Assembly: GCF_003268275.1 (NCBI RefSeq)
Contig: NZ_QLYR01000001.1
Coordinates: 372,001 to 436,000 of the forward strand
Reading direction: 5' to 3'
Source of the DNA: Hydrogeniiclostridium mannosilyticum
Lineage (GTDB): Bacteria > Bacillota > Clostridia > Oscillospirales > Acutalibacteraceae
DNA length: 64,000 bases
The notes under the pieces were generated by a model. It had not been told where the DNA came from and made no database searches. It was given only the letters and a program-made list of their open reading frames with translations. The translations under genes and the position numbers were made by a program. Shown here in pieces: positions 8,086 through 16,375 of the stretch. Positions within the stretch are counted from its first letter, which is position 1. Each line of letters opens with the position of its first letter.

Positions 8086-8601
8086 TCAATCAAACCGCGA
8101 AATTCCCGGCTTTTTCCAGGCAGCAACATTGCCGGCAGCCCTTTGCTTCCTTAAATCCTTAAAAAAACGCTTGAGCTCTGCCGCGCAATCCTCAGCCAGA
8201 ATGCCCGGGACAACAAGCGGATGGTGGTTATAAGGCAGTGTAAAAAGGTTGGCGACCGAACCGCATGAGCCAGCCTTTGGGTCGTAAGCGCCAAATACCA
8301 GCCGCTTGAGCCGGGCGTTGATTACCGCGCCCGTACACATGGGGCATGGCTCCAGCGTCACATACAAGGTACACTCCCACAACCGCCACCCCCCCAGCTT
8401 ACGGCAGGCCGCATCAATGGCCTCCAGCTCCGCGTGGCACAGGGCGTTTTTATCCTGCTCGCGCCGGTTCCTGCCACAGGCAACGACCTCATCCCCACGG
8501 GTTACTACCGCACCCACGGGGACCTCGCCGGCCAGCGCCGCCTCATGTGCCAGTGCCAGTGCCAGCCGCATATATTTTTCATCTTTTTCCAGCTGCTCCA
8601 T
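8086..8601 (-). CDS. tadA: tRNA-specific adenosine deaminase
   Basis: A 171-residue zinc deaminase that converts adenosine 34 of tRNA-Arg(ACG) to inosine. The active site is complete: H56-A-E58 in CHAELEAI and C86-x2-C89 in LEPCPMC. The conserved NARLKRLVFGAYDPKAGSCGS segment follows. It sits 14 bases downstream of the CPBP protease gene. Confidence 0.96.
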   Translation of the reverse strand: MEQLEKDEKYMRLALALAHEAALAGEVPVGAVVTRGDEVVACGRNRREQDKNALCHAELEAIDAACRKLGGWRLWECTLYVTLEPCPMCTGAVINARLKRLVFGAYDPKAGSCGSVANLFTLPYNHHPLVVPGILAEDCAAELKRFFKDLRKQRAAGNVAAWKKPGISRFD

Positions 8602-8615
8602 TATACTAAAACTCC

Positions 8616-10256
8616 TTAATCAGTGGTGTAAACCAACATGCTCACGCAAGAGAAAATGGAGTATGCCAGAAAAACAATCATCCCCGGGTTAAAAAGGAAT
8701 GCGTTAAGACGGTCCGACACCGGCATAACGCCCGTCTTCTGACCGGAGGCAGGAAGCAGCAGCTTGCCCTTTACCGCCAGAAAAATGATGCCGACAACAC
8801 CCAGAACCGGTATAACAAAGAGGCAGACGGAATAAACGAGGTCAGCCGCTGTTTCCAGCCCCGAGCTGTATAAAATCTGATTTACAACACTCCAGCTGTT
8901 ATTGAGAAAATGGATGATGATTGCAAGCCAGATATTCCCCGTACGGACAACCGTATAAGCGAGAACCAGGCCACAGATAAAAGCAAAAACCGCCTGGATA
9001 AAATTACCGTGAAGCAAAGCAAAAAGGGCCGCGGAAAGAACGATGGCAAAGCCATCCCCTCCCCTACGCAGCAGGTGCAAAACAGCCCCCCTAAAGAGAA
9101 ACTCCTCCACCAGCGGGGGGATAACCGCTACGCCGATGAAAAAGAGCACCTGTGCCAGAATATCCTGGTTGACTTCATAACCCGGCATCTCCTGCGAAAG
9201 CCCGAAGCGCTGAAAAATCGCCGTTATCCACGCAGCGGGAAAATTTGCCAATATGCATATGCCAAAACCAATCGCCACTGTAGCGGCCGCAACAGGGAAT
9301 GAAACCCGCTTGCTGGGAAAAACACTCGACATTGGCACACGCTTCAATAAAAGCAACAATAGGGTAGGAATCAGAAAAGCCAAAATATAAGCGATGGACT
9401 CTATGAAAAAAAAGCTGGCCGTCTCCATCCATGCGCCGGCCCCCATTCCCGCCGGGTAAAGATGAAAAACCAGAACTACGGTGGTCAGCATGGAAATAAT
9501 CGCCGTCAATAATAGAAGGCAGGAAAGGATTGTCCAGCCGATCTGGTTGCAGGAGCTGCGAAACAGCTTGCGGCGATGCTTTCTCTCCTGTGTGTCAAGC
9601 AGTGTCCGGCAGACGCTCCAATCCGGAGCCGCATAGGGCGCCTGTACCGTCGGCTGCCGTACAGGCTGCCATCCCTGGTTAGCCGGGCCCCGGAAATACG
9701 GAGTGGTCTGCGGCGTCTGATATTGAGGAGCCTGCGGCATCGCATTCCGGCCCTGAACTGGCTGATTGAGCGGTTGCGGCGGGGGCGGCCAGCCACGACC
9801 GGCGCCCTGGTTCACGTAGATTTGTTCCTGGCGATGAATCTGGGGCGGCACGGAACCCTGGGGCGACACAGGCCCCTGAGGCGGCACAGGGCCCCAGCCC
9901 TGCTGTAAAGGCCCCTGCTCCTGAATGGGTGGAGAGGTGGGGTATGCCCCCCGCGACTGGCTCCATTGAGTCTGCTGCCCTGGCGGCGACCCCTGTGGAT
10001 TCCCCCACTGTCCGCCCGCTTGCGCCTCAGGGGAATAAAACGATGAAGGCCCTCCCTGCTGCGGGGCGTACTGGCCCTGTGGATTAGGCCGGCCGCCCCA
10101 TGCATTCACCGGAGCTTGCTGCGGCTGACCGGGTATATTGGACATAGGAGCCGGATTGCCGCCCGGCCTTGGCGGCAGATTTTTGCCCGGCTCTGCCGTT
10201 TGCTGCGCAGCAGGCGCCTGCTCCGCCCTTTCCTGCGGAATCAAGGGTTCGTCCAT
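8616..10256 (-). CDS. CPBP family intramembrane protease with Pro/Gln/Gly-rich N-terminal region
   Basis: About 546 residues. The C-terminal half is a CPBP (Rce1-like) membrane protease: multiple helices, EEFLFRG at about 384 (EExxxR), ALLHGN at about 414 and HFLNN at about 447, which together form the active site. CPBP proteins process peptides or act in bacteriocin immunity and envelope functions. Unusually, residues 15-200 are a cytoplasmic low-complexity region of Pro, Gln and Gly with repeated PQGP, PPQG and NPQG words. The start at 10256 has GGGAGGAGA upstream; a longer frame to 10295 lacks one. Polyproline stretches would make translation depend on EF-P. Substrate unknown. Confidence 0.85.
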   Translation of the reverse strand: MDEPLIPQERAEQAPAAQQTAEPGKNLPPRPGGNPAPMSNIPGQPQQAPVNAWGGRPNPQGQYAPQQGGPSSFYSPEAQAGGQWGNPQGSPPGQQTQWSQSRGAYPTSPPIQEQGPLQQGWGPVPPQGPVSPQGSVPPQIHRQEQIYVNQGAGRGWPPPPQPLNQPVQGRNAMPQAPQYQTPQTTPYFRGPANQGWQPVRQPTVQAPYAAPDWSVCRTLLDTQERKHRRKLFRSSCNQIGWTILSCLLLLTAIISMLTTVVLVFHLYPAGMGAGAWMETASFFFIESIAYILAFLIPTLLLLLLKRVPMSSVFPSKRVSFPVAAATVAIGFGICILANFPAAWITAIFQRFGLSQEMPGYEVNQDILAQVLFFIGVAVIPPLVEEFLFRGAVLHLLRRGGDGFAIVLSAALFALLHGNFIQAVFAFICGLVLAYTVVRTGNIWLAIIIHFLNNSWSVVNQILYSSGLETAADLVYSVCLFVIPVLGVVGIIFLAVKGKLLLPASGQKTGVMPVSDRLNAFLFNPGMIVFLAYSIFSCVSMLVYTTD

Positions 10257-10396
10257 GAAGATCTCCTCCCTTTCGTCACTTTCAACCAAGAGCATGCCTG
10301 ATAAATTTCATGCTCCTCTTTCTATCGAATTTTTTAAAGTTGGCTTTGTGAAAACCGATTTTGCGTTTAATGGATAAAATCTGCTGTATTGTAGCC

Positions 10397-10405
10397 ATTA
10401 TAACA
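10397..10405 (-). promoter_or_regulatory. Extended -10 promoter of the CPBP-tadA run
   Basis: TGTTATAAT on the minus strand is a full extended -10 element. The -35 region (TTTCCT) is poor. The leader to the start codon would be about 135 bases. Confidence 0.5.
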
Positions 10406-10578
10406 TACCCCTGAAAAAAAGGAAATGAAAAATAACAGCATGGCGCCCACGAGCGGACGGGCATTCTTATCCGTACGCAATACGGCTGAGGAACTCTTAA
10501 ATAAGCTGAAACCCGGGCCGCAAGAAGGCCTATGCCCAATTTGTTGAAAAAAAGGTGGATTCCTCCGCACGTTTGTTG

Positions 10579-10584
10579 TATAAT
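10579..10584 (+). promoter_or_regulatory. Possible -10 element of the YcxB-like gene
   Basis: TATAAT stands 100 bases before the GTG start. No good -35 is found at normal spacing, so this is tentative. Confidence 0.4.
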
Positions 10585-10690
10585 AAACCTAAATTTATTT
10601 TTTACCGTCATAGACGGTTTTGTCTGTCCGAACCGCCGCAATCTCGAGCGGACAGCCAAAATATAACAACAGAACAGGAGTAAGCCAAAA

Positions 10691-12073
10691 GTGAAACGTC
10701 TCATTTCTCTTTGCCTTGTTTGTCTTTTGTTGGTCAGTACCGCGGGAACCGGTGTTCTCGCCGCTGAAGAAGCCAGCTCTGGACTATCGTCCGCCCAATC
10801 CGGCACGGACGGGCGCCTGGAGGTTCCAGATGCTGGCATCTCAATTGAACTCCCTGAGGACATGTACATAATCTACAAGGGTTTTCTACTGGAGGACCCC
10901 GTCTTGGAGGAGGCCGGGATTGAGGACCCCACTCAGCTCAAGGAGGAATTTAACCAATATGGCACCTGCATGCAGCTAATCTCCAAGGATCGTTCCATCA
11001 ATATTACGATCAATAAAAAGAGCTCGGATTCCACGCAGAACATCTATAATTTAGGCGCCCTGGATGACGCCGGTTTCCAGCAAGTGCTTGATTCCATGAA
11101 GCCCTCCGGGCCGGATACCGAAAAAATTGACTACAAGCTGGAAAAATATCCGCACAGCGACGTTCCCTTCTTTTATATGGAGGTCTCTGTCAACTCCGAA
11201 CAAAACGGCCTCAACTCCCAGGTAAGCTATGGAACCATTGTAAACGGATATTCCATTGCCATTAACACCTACAAAAACGGAGGCCAGGTCAGCGACCGCG
11301 CAAAAGCCCTTGTAAAAGACATTACTGACAGCATTGTCTTTAGTGAGGTAAAGCCCATGCCTTCCGTTGAAAACGTGCCGGATTGGCTCTGGTATTCCAT
11401 CATCGGTTTTACCGCGTTGATTGTTGTTGTCGGCACCTGCCAGGTATTTTATAACCGCAGCATGAAGCGCCGCCGCATGGAGCTCGCAGACCGCATCTCC
11501 CAATACCGCCAGGAACAGCTGGATGACGAAAAGCGGCGTCAAGAAGCAGGCGAACCGCCCCAGCAGCTTGAGACACTGTTTCTCAATGTAACGGAATACA
11601 CAGACGATGCCATCCGTAAGTTTACCGTCTTTCACTATCTCCGTAAAAAGACCTCTATGCCATTTATTGCCTTATGCCTATCCATTATTTGCTTGGCCGG
11701 CTTTTTCTCCAGCTATGTGGAGGGGCTAATTTCCTTCCTGTTGTTGCTGATTGGCCTTGCTCTGATTGGCTGGATTATCTGGGTGCCGATAAAGATGACG
11801 CGCAACAATCTTAATTCCTACCGCAAGGCTCATATCCGAATCAACCGTTATACCTTCCGCGAGGAGAATTTCCGTGTAGGCGGCATGCAAGCCGCTAATG
11901 CCTACCCCTATTTTCAAATCACCTCCGCCTACGAGACACGTGACTTCTTCTATCTTTATTTTGGCGAGGAGCAGGCTTATTACCTCAACAAAAATAATTT
12001 TGAACAGGGCGATTCCATCCACTTCCGTGAATTTCTAAAAAGAAAGCTGGGCCATGGCTTCCATCGGTTTTAG
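10691..12073 (+). CDS. Membrane protein: signal peptide, extracellular domain, and C-terminal YcxB-like domain
   Basis: A 460-residue protein with a GTG start and AGGAG 10 bases upstream. Residues 1-24 are a signal peptide. An extracellular alpha/beta domain (about 40-225) follows, then one transmembrane helix (about 231-253), a charged helical segment, two closely spaced hydrophobic helices (about 322-365) and a cytoplasmic C-terminal domain. The last part ends in the NKNNFEQGDSIHFREFLKRKL signature of YcxB-like domains. No catalytic motif is seen. It stands alone between a divergent promoter region and a strong terminator. I infer a membrane sensor or scaffold; function unknown. Confidence 0.7.
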   Translation: MKRLISLCLVCLLLVSTAGTGVLAAEEASSGLSSAQSGTDGRLEVPDAGISIELPEDMYIIYKGFLLEDPVLEEAGIEDPTQLKEEFNQYGTCMQLISKDRSINITINKKSSDSTQNIYNLGALDDAGFQQVLDSMKPSGPDTEKIDYKLEKYPHSDVPFFYMEVSVNSEQNGLNSQVSYGTIVNGYSIAINTYKNGGQVSDRAKALVKDITDSIVFSEVKPMPSVENVPDWLWYSIIGFTALIVVVGTCQVFYNRSMKRRRMELADRISQYRQEQLDDEKRRQEAGEPPQQLETLFLNVTEYTDDAIRKFTVFHYLRKKTSMPFIALCLSIICLAGFFSSYVEGLISFLLLLIGLALIGWIIWVPIKMTRNNLNSYRKAHIRINRYTFREENFRVGGMQAANAYPYFQITSAYETRDFFYLYFGEEQAYYLNKNNFEQGDSIHFREFLKRKLGHGFHRF

Positions 12074-12112
12074 GCCCTAAAAACTGTTCCCAGCTGTAAA
12101 AATATTTAAAAC

Positions 12113-12158
12113 ATCCCCCCTCAGAAGGACTTTAAAACCTTTCTGAGGGGGGATATTT
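12113..12158 (+). terminator. Terminator of the YcxB-like gene
   Basis: ATCCCCCCTCAGA pairs with TCTGAGGGGGGAT, with extra AAGG/CCTT pairing inside, followed by ATTTA. Confidence 0.8.
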
Positions 12159-12174
12159 AGGCTCTTCATTTAGA

Positions 12175-12220
12175 GAACAATAAAGCCCCCTCTTTGATGA
12201 AATGGAAGTATAAAGAGGGG
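12175..12220 (-). terminator. Terminator of the rsmD-coaD-coiled-coil operon
   Basis: On the minus strand CCCCTCTTT and AAAGAGGGG form a 9-bp stem with a 16-base loop, followed by GCTTTATTGTT. Confidence 0.65.
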
Positions 12221-12243
12221 AAGCTTCGCTGCTAAAACCGGCT

Positions 12244-12708
12244 TTAATTTTGGCCGGACCGCTGTGAGGCCTTAATATTCTGACGCGTCTTGCGCAGCTC
12301 CGCCAGATTTGCCGCCAACGCATCATCCGTGCGTTTCATCAGATCATCTATATAATCATTGGAAGCCTTGCGCATCTCGCGAATTTTAGCCTGCGTCTGA
12401 CTAATCATATCATTGGACTTTTGCTGTGCCTGCTTTACAATTTCATGCTGGTTAATCATAGCCTTTTTACGCTCTTCCGCCAAACGGACAATGGTTTCCG
12501 CCTCCTGGCGTGCGTCGCTGATAATTTGCGAGCGATCCGCTACAATGGCCTTTGCCTGACGTATTTCCTGCGGCAGCGCCTGCTTAATTTCGTCCAGGAT
12601 CTTCTTTACTTCATCACCGTCCAAAACAGCCCGGCCATGGCTCAGCGGAAGGCTCCAAGCTTTTTCCACCATTGCATATAATTCGTCGATCAAATCCTCT
12701 GTGTTCAA
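12244..12708 (-). CDS. Coiled-coil protein resembling ATP synthase subunit b/E-type stalks
   Basis: A 154-residue protein rich in Ala, Glu, Lys and Gln, almost entirely helical. Residues 50-145 read as one long coiled coil (AIVADRSQIISDARQEAET...). It lacks a membrane helix, so it is not a real F-type b subunit; genomes often label such proteins ATPase by similarity alone. The TTG start overlaps the coaD stop (TTGA), with GGGAGGT in front, so it is coupled to coaD. I infer a scaffold or DivIVA-like role, without proof. Confidence 0.65.
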   Translation of the reverse strand: MNTEDLIDELYAMVEKAWSLPLSHGRAVLDGDEVKKILDEIKQALPQEIRQAKAIVADRSQIISDARQEAETIVRLAEERKKAMINQHEIVKQAQQKSNDMISQTQAKIREMRKASNDYIDDLMKRTDDALAANLAELRKTRQNIKASQRSGQN

Positions 12709-13208
12709 CTTCTGCGACCTCCCTTATACAATCTGTCCTTGATATCCGCTAAGATACAATCGGGAACAAAATTAGAAATATCACCGCCAAAGCTTGCGAT
12801 GTCCTTTACAATACTGGAGCTCAAATACATATTCTCTGCCCGTGTGGTCAAAAAAACCGTTTCCAATTCATTATTCAGCTTTTTATTGGTTAAGGCCATT
12901 TGAAACTCGTACTCAAAGTCTGAAACGGCCCGCAGCCCCTTGACAATTGCCGTTGCATCACGGATTTTAGCATAATCTGCAAGCAGCCCCTCAAAGCCTA
13001 CCACCTCAACATCGGCCATGTCCACGGTGCATTTGCGCAACAGCTCGATGCGCTCTTCCACTGTAAACATGGTATTTTTGGCGGGGTTCAACATCACCGC
13101 CACAATGACATGGTCAAAAATTCGCCGCGCCCGGTTGATAATATCCATATGCCCCAAGGTGACCGGGTCAAAGCTGCCGGGGCAAATCGCTACTTTTAAG
13201 GACTGCAT
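12705..13208 (-). CDS. coaD: Pantetheine-phosphate adenylyltransferase
   Basis: A 167-residue nucleotidyltransferase that makes dephospho-CoA from phosphopantetheine and ATP, the penultimate step of CoA synthesis. The ATP motif is PGSFDPVTLGH (10-20, catalytic H20). VKGLRAVSDFEYEFQMA and the SSSIVKDIASFGGDIS signature are intact. It begins directly after rsmD with GGAGGATGAA and overlaps the next gene by four bases. Confidence 0.97.
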   Translation of the reverse strand: MQSLKVAICPGSFDPVTLGHMDIINRARRIFDHVIVAVMLNPAKNTMFTVEERIELLRKCTVDMADVEVVGFEGLLADYAKIRDATAIVKGLRAVSDFEYEFQMALTNKKLNNELETVFLTTRAENMYLSSSIVKDIASFGGDISNFVPDCILADIKDRLYKGGRRS

Positions 13209-13757
13209 TTATTCATCCTCCAATTTTAAGCGGTAAACAGACAAGATGATTTTCCCATACCGATAGGCCCGCCTTCTCAGCAGGTTTCCGGCGGTTTCCG
13301 GCAGTAGATCATCCAACGGATGCTCACAAATTACCACGCCGCCACGGTTCAGCTTCTCCCCTGCCAGGGGTAACGCCTCCTGCAACAGGCCCAATCGATA
13401 AGGCGGATCCAAAAAAACAATATCAAAGCGTTCCCTAGCTGTGGATAGGTAGGCCAGCGCCTCCATTTGTACGGCCTGCGCACGGCTGGTAAGGCCCGTG
13501 GATTTTAAATTTTCCTCTGCTACCTGAAGGGCCTTGCGGCTTTTATCCACCAAAACCGCCTGGGCCGCCCCCCTGCTCAGCGCTTCAACCGCCAGCTGGC
13601 CGGAGCCCGCAAATAAATCTAAAACACGACGGCCCTCTATATCGAACTGAATAATATTGAACAGGCCCTCCTTAACACGGTCGGAGGTTGGCCTTACCTG
13701 GTCCCCTTCCAGCGTCGTCAGGCGCTTGCCCCGTGCGGTTCCTGTAATAACGCGCAT
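13209..13757 (-). CDS. rsmD: 16S rRNA (guanine-966-N2)-methyltransferase
   Basis: A 182-residue SAM-dependent methyltransferase. It begins MRVITGTARGKRLTTLEG with the PTSDRVKEGLFNI segment typical of RsmD. The SAM loop is LDLFAGSGQLAVEALSRGA and the catalytic motif is FLDPPYRLG. It methylates G966 of 16S rRNA during 30S assembly. It is the first gene of the rsmD-coaD-coiled-coil operon, with a promoter at 13867-13895. Confidence 0.95.
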   Translation of the reverse strand: MRVITGTARGKRLTTLEGDQVRPTSDRVKEGLFNIIQFDIEGRRVLDLFAGSGQLAVEALSRGAAQAVLVDKSRKALQVAEENLKSTGLTSRAQAVQMEALAYLSTARERFDIVFLDPPYRLGLLQEALPLAGEKLNRGGVVICEHPLDDLLPETAGNLLRRRAYRYGKIILSVYRLKLEDE

Positions 13758-13866
13758 GTTTGGCCCTCCCTAATGGGGCGATGCCCCCAATAAATTCGCT
13801 ACCGCCCCTTATGGGAAGTGAAAAACAGCAATTTCCCGCTGTAAGGCAGTAAAGCTATTTATAGAT

Positions 13867-13895
13867 ATTATCCCATGATCGGGAACTCTTGTCAA
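13867..13895 (-). promoter_or_regulatory. Promoter of the rsmD-coaD operon
   Basis: TTGACA and GATAAT with a 17-base spacer on the minus strand; the -35 overlaps the uvrC stop codon. The leader is about 100 bases and contains a small GGGGC-GAT-GCCCC type hairpin close to the ribosome binding site. Confidence 0.75.
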
Positions 13896-15751
13896 CTTTC
13901 TTCTTGCGCGGGGCCGGGTTCCAGATGAAAATAGTCGTAAATCGTCTTTGCGACCGGTTTACTGATAGATGGCGTCGCCTCCAGCTCCTCTAACTGTGCG
14001 GCCTGGATGGCCGAAACCGTTTTAAACTGCTTTAACAGCGCCCGTACCCGTGCGGGGCCCACTCCGGGAATCTCCGTCAAGGAGGAGCCGATCATCTTTT
14101 TCTTGCGCGTCTGTCTGTGGAACCCAATGGCAAAACGGTGAACCTCCTCCTGAATGGAACTGACCAGCGTAAAAGCGGACCGATTTGAATTAATGGCAAT
14201 TTCCCCACCGTCGCCCGTAATTGCCCGGGTGCGGTGCTTGTCGTCCTTTACCATACCGAAAAGCGGGATCCGAAGCCCATAGGCCTCCAACACTGGCTGC
14301 ACCGCGCCGACCTGCCCCTTGCCGCCGTCCAGCAGAATCAAGTCCGGTAAATGTCCAAACCCCTCTTCGCCCTTGTGATCCTGATACTCTTGAAAGCGCC
14401 GGGTCAAAACCTCCTGCATGGATCCGTAGTCATCCTGGCCTAGCACGGTCTTGATCTTAAATTTACGGTAAGCGCTTTTCAGCGGGCGCCCATTTTCAAA
14501 CACCACCATGCCCGCGACATTTTCGCCCCCTGCCAGGTTGCTGATGTCATAGGACTCGATATAACTCGGCGGATGTTCCAAGCCCAGCAGGCGGGCCAGC
14601 TCGTCCAGCGCGGAAGCCTCACGGCCCGTCCGCCCCGTCTTCTGCGCCAGCTGTTCCGCTGCGTTATTCCGGCACATCTCCACCATTTGGGCCGATTCCC
14701 CCTTTTTGGGAACCATAACCTCAACCTTTCTGCCCGCCTTATGGGAAAGCCATTGCGACAAAAGCTCCATATTGCTTGCCGGCCCATCCAGGCATACACG
14801 CCGGGGGATGCGATCCCGCATGGAATAGTACTGCTCAATAAACTCCATACGGGCCGTCTTGGCCGATCCAACCTCCTGCAGCAAAAATGTTTCCCGGTCG
14901 CACAGACGCCCATCCTGGAACCGAAACACCTCAAAACAGCCGCCGCTGGGCCCTACGGCCAAAGCAACCACATCCTGCTCCGGCACCTTTACCGCAACCA
15001 CCTTTTGCTTTTTGCCAAGACGGCGGATAGCCTCCAGGCGATCCCGAATACGGGCTGCACGTTCAAAATCCAGGCTTTCAGCCGCTTCCTCCATTCTCTT
15101 TGTCAGGCCCTGGACACAGTCGCTGCTGCCGCCTTTCAAGAAATCCAGCGCGTCATTAACCAGCTCGCGGTAATCCTTTTGGGAGACCTTTCCCCTGCAC
15201 GGCGCACAGCACTGCTTAATGTAGAAATTCAGGCACGGCCGCCCCTTACCAATATCCTGGGGAAAGCGCCGGTTACAGGTTGGCAGGCCAAAGATTTTCT
15301 GCGCCTCGTCAATGCTCTCACGCACGACCCACGAACTGACAAACGGCCCCAGGTAATCGGCGCCGTCGTCAGCCAACTGCCTGGCCTCCGATATTTTAGG
15401 CCAGGGCCCGCGGGTCACCCGGATGTAATGGTACCCCTTGTCGTCTTTCAGGAGAATATTATATTTCGGCATATGCTGTTTAATCAGGCTGCACTCCAAA
15501 ACCAACGCCTCAAACTCGCTGTCGGTCAAGATATACTCAAAATCCTCTACATGGGCAACCATCTGCCGCACCTTGCTGTCGTGATTTTTCTCACTGCCGA
15601 AATATTGGCTGACGCGGTTTTTCAAAGCCTTCGCTTTTCCGATATAAATAATCTTTCCCGACCGATCGTGCATAATATACACGCCGGGATGCAGCGGAAG
15701 CTTCATTGCCTTTCTTCTAAGCCGCTTAATGTGTTCTTGATGCTCGTCCAT
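13892..15751 (-). CDS. uvrC: Excinuclease ABC subunit C
   Basis: A full-length (619 aa) UvrC, the dual-incision nuclease of nucleotide excision repair. The N-terminal GIY-YIG domain contains PGVYIMHDRSGKIIYIGKA (residues 22-40, with GVY in place of GIY). A cysteine cluster (CNRRF...CLNFYIKQCCAPC) follows, then the UVR motif that contacts UvrB (about 205-240). The RNase H-like second nuclease has ESYDISNLAGG and LILLDGGKGQ, and a helix-hairpin-helix (IPGVGPARVRALL) lies near the end. GGAGGCGGAA precedes the ATG. Confidence 0.97.
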   Translation of the reverse strand: MDEHQEHIKRLRRKAMKLPLHPGVYIMHDRSGKIIYIGKAKALKNRVSQYFGSEKNHDSKVRQMVAHVEDFEYILTDSEFEALVLECSLIKQHMPKYNILLKDDKGYHYIRVTRGPWPKISEARQLADDGADYLGPFVSSWVVRESIDEAQKIFGLPTCNRRFPQDIGKGRPCLNFYIKQCCAPCRGKVSQKDYRELVNDALDFLKGGSSDCVQGLTKRMEEAAESLDFERAARIRDRLEAIRRLGKKQKVVAVKVPEQDVVALAVGPSGGCFEVFRFQDGRLCDRETFLLQEVGSAKTARMEFIEQYYSMRDRIPRRVCLDGPASNMELLSQWLSHKAGRKVEVMVPKKGESAQMVEMCRNNAAEQLAQKTGRTGREASALDELARLLGLEHPPSYIESYDISNLAGGENVAGMVVFENGRPLKSAYRKFKIKTVLGQDDYGSMQEVLTRRFQEYQDHKGEEGFGHLPDLILLDGGKGQVGAVQPVLEAYGLRIPLFGMVKDDKHRTRAITGDGGEIAINSNRSAFTLVSSIQEEVHRFAIGFHRQTRKKKMIGSSLTEIPGVGPARVRALLKQFKTVSAIQAAQLEELEATPSISKPVAKTIYDYFHLEPGPAQEES

Positions 15752-15774
15752 TTCCGCCTCCTACCAGCCTTACA

Positions 15775-15822
15775 AATAAAAAGAAGGGCGCCTTCTGTAC
15801 TCATAGCCGTACGGAAGCGCCC
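15775..15822 (-). terminator. Terminator after the HPr gene
   Basis: GGGCGC...GCGCCC with extended pairing through GTAC, followed on the minus strand by TTCTTTTTATTTG. Confidence 0.8.
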
Positions 15823-15846
15823 AAAACACTCACTATTGCTTAAAAA

Positions 15847-16110
15847 TCACTCGGCAAATCCTGACTTAACAAGGTCTACCAGGCTGTTGACCGCCTGCTC
15901 CTCATCGGCGCCATCCGCAATAATGCGGATATCTGTTCCGCCGACAATGCCAAGGGAAAGAACCCCCAGCAGGCTTTTCGCATTTACGCGGCGCTCTTCC
16001 TTTTCAACCCAAATGGAAGACTTAAATTCGTTGGCCCGCTGAATGAAAAAGGTTGCCGGACGCGCATGTAACCCGACCTGATTCTGTACCAATACTTCTT
16101 TAACACACAT
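15847..16110 (-). CDS. HPr-family phosphocarrier protein
   Basis: An 87-residue HPr. H15 in GLHARPA is the PTS phosphorylation site and S46 in VNAKSLLGVLSLG is the regulatory serine used by HPr kinase in Firmicutes. It passes phosphate from enzyme I to PTS permeases or, as Ser-P, helps CcpA in catabolite repression. It is monocistronic, with its own promoter and terminator; no PTS enzyme gene is nearby. TAGGAGTG precedes the ATG. Confidence 0.95.
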   Translation of the reverse strand: MCVKEVLVQNQVGLHARPATFFIQRANEFKSSIWVEKEERRVNAKSLLGVLSLGIVGGTDIRIIADGADEEQAVNSLVDLVKSGFAE

Positions 16111-16191
16111 TTAAAATCCACTCCTAGCTCATCAATATCATAGCTATACGATTTCTGTTTTCATAGTTCTTTAACAATTAAATTCAACGCT

Positions 16192-16219
16192 ATTATATCA
16201 CAATTCTAACATCCGTCAA
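16192..16219 (-). promoter_or_regulatory. Promoter of the HPr gene
   Basis: TTGACG and TATAAT on the minus strand with a 16-base spacer; leader of about 75 bases. Confidence 0.78.
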
Positions 16220-16375
16220 CTATTTTGCATAAACTTTGGATTACTAACTGAATTAAGAGAAAAATAGAGCGAGCCTCTTTGTGCAAGCTGCCAATATTGT
16301 TGAAAACTTTTTATAACCTATGCCAGTTGATACCGTACCAACCCCACGGTTAGCCGACAAAAAACAGCATTTTCA

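Larger units (their letters stand above)
10257..10690. other. 434-base divergent intergenic region
   Basis: Separates the CPBP gene (minus) from the YcxB-like gene (plus). It contains a candidate promoter for each side and an inverted repeat CTGTCCG...CGGACAG near 10622-10656 within the leader of the plus-strand gene. No coding sequence is credible here; a minus-strand frame of 38 codons from 10395 starts inside the -10 element. Confidence 0.6.

Noticed and set aside
8029-8620. SRP RNA (ffs), often located near tadA in Firmicutes
   Set aside because: No GGAA-type tetraloop hairpin with the SRP Alu/S-domain pattern was seen beside tadA or elsewhere.
10282-10869. 195-codon minus-strand frame over the divergent promoter region and the start of the YcxB-like gene
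   Set aside because: It runs through two promoters and the signal peptide coding region of the real gene, and its C-terminal part starts within a TATAAT box.
14573-16042. A 489-codon plus-strand open frame antisense to uvrC and the HPr gene
   Set aside because: uvrC is a complete, recognisable gene on the other strand over the same bases; the long frame is a by-product of its codon use, and the predicted protein has no recognisable domain.
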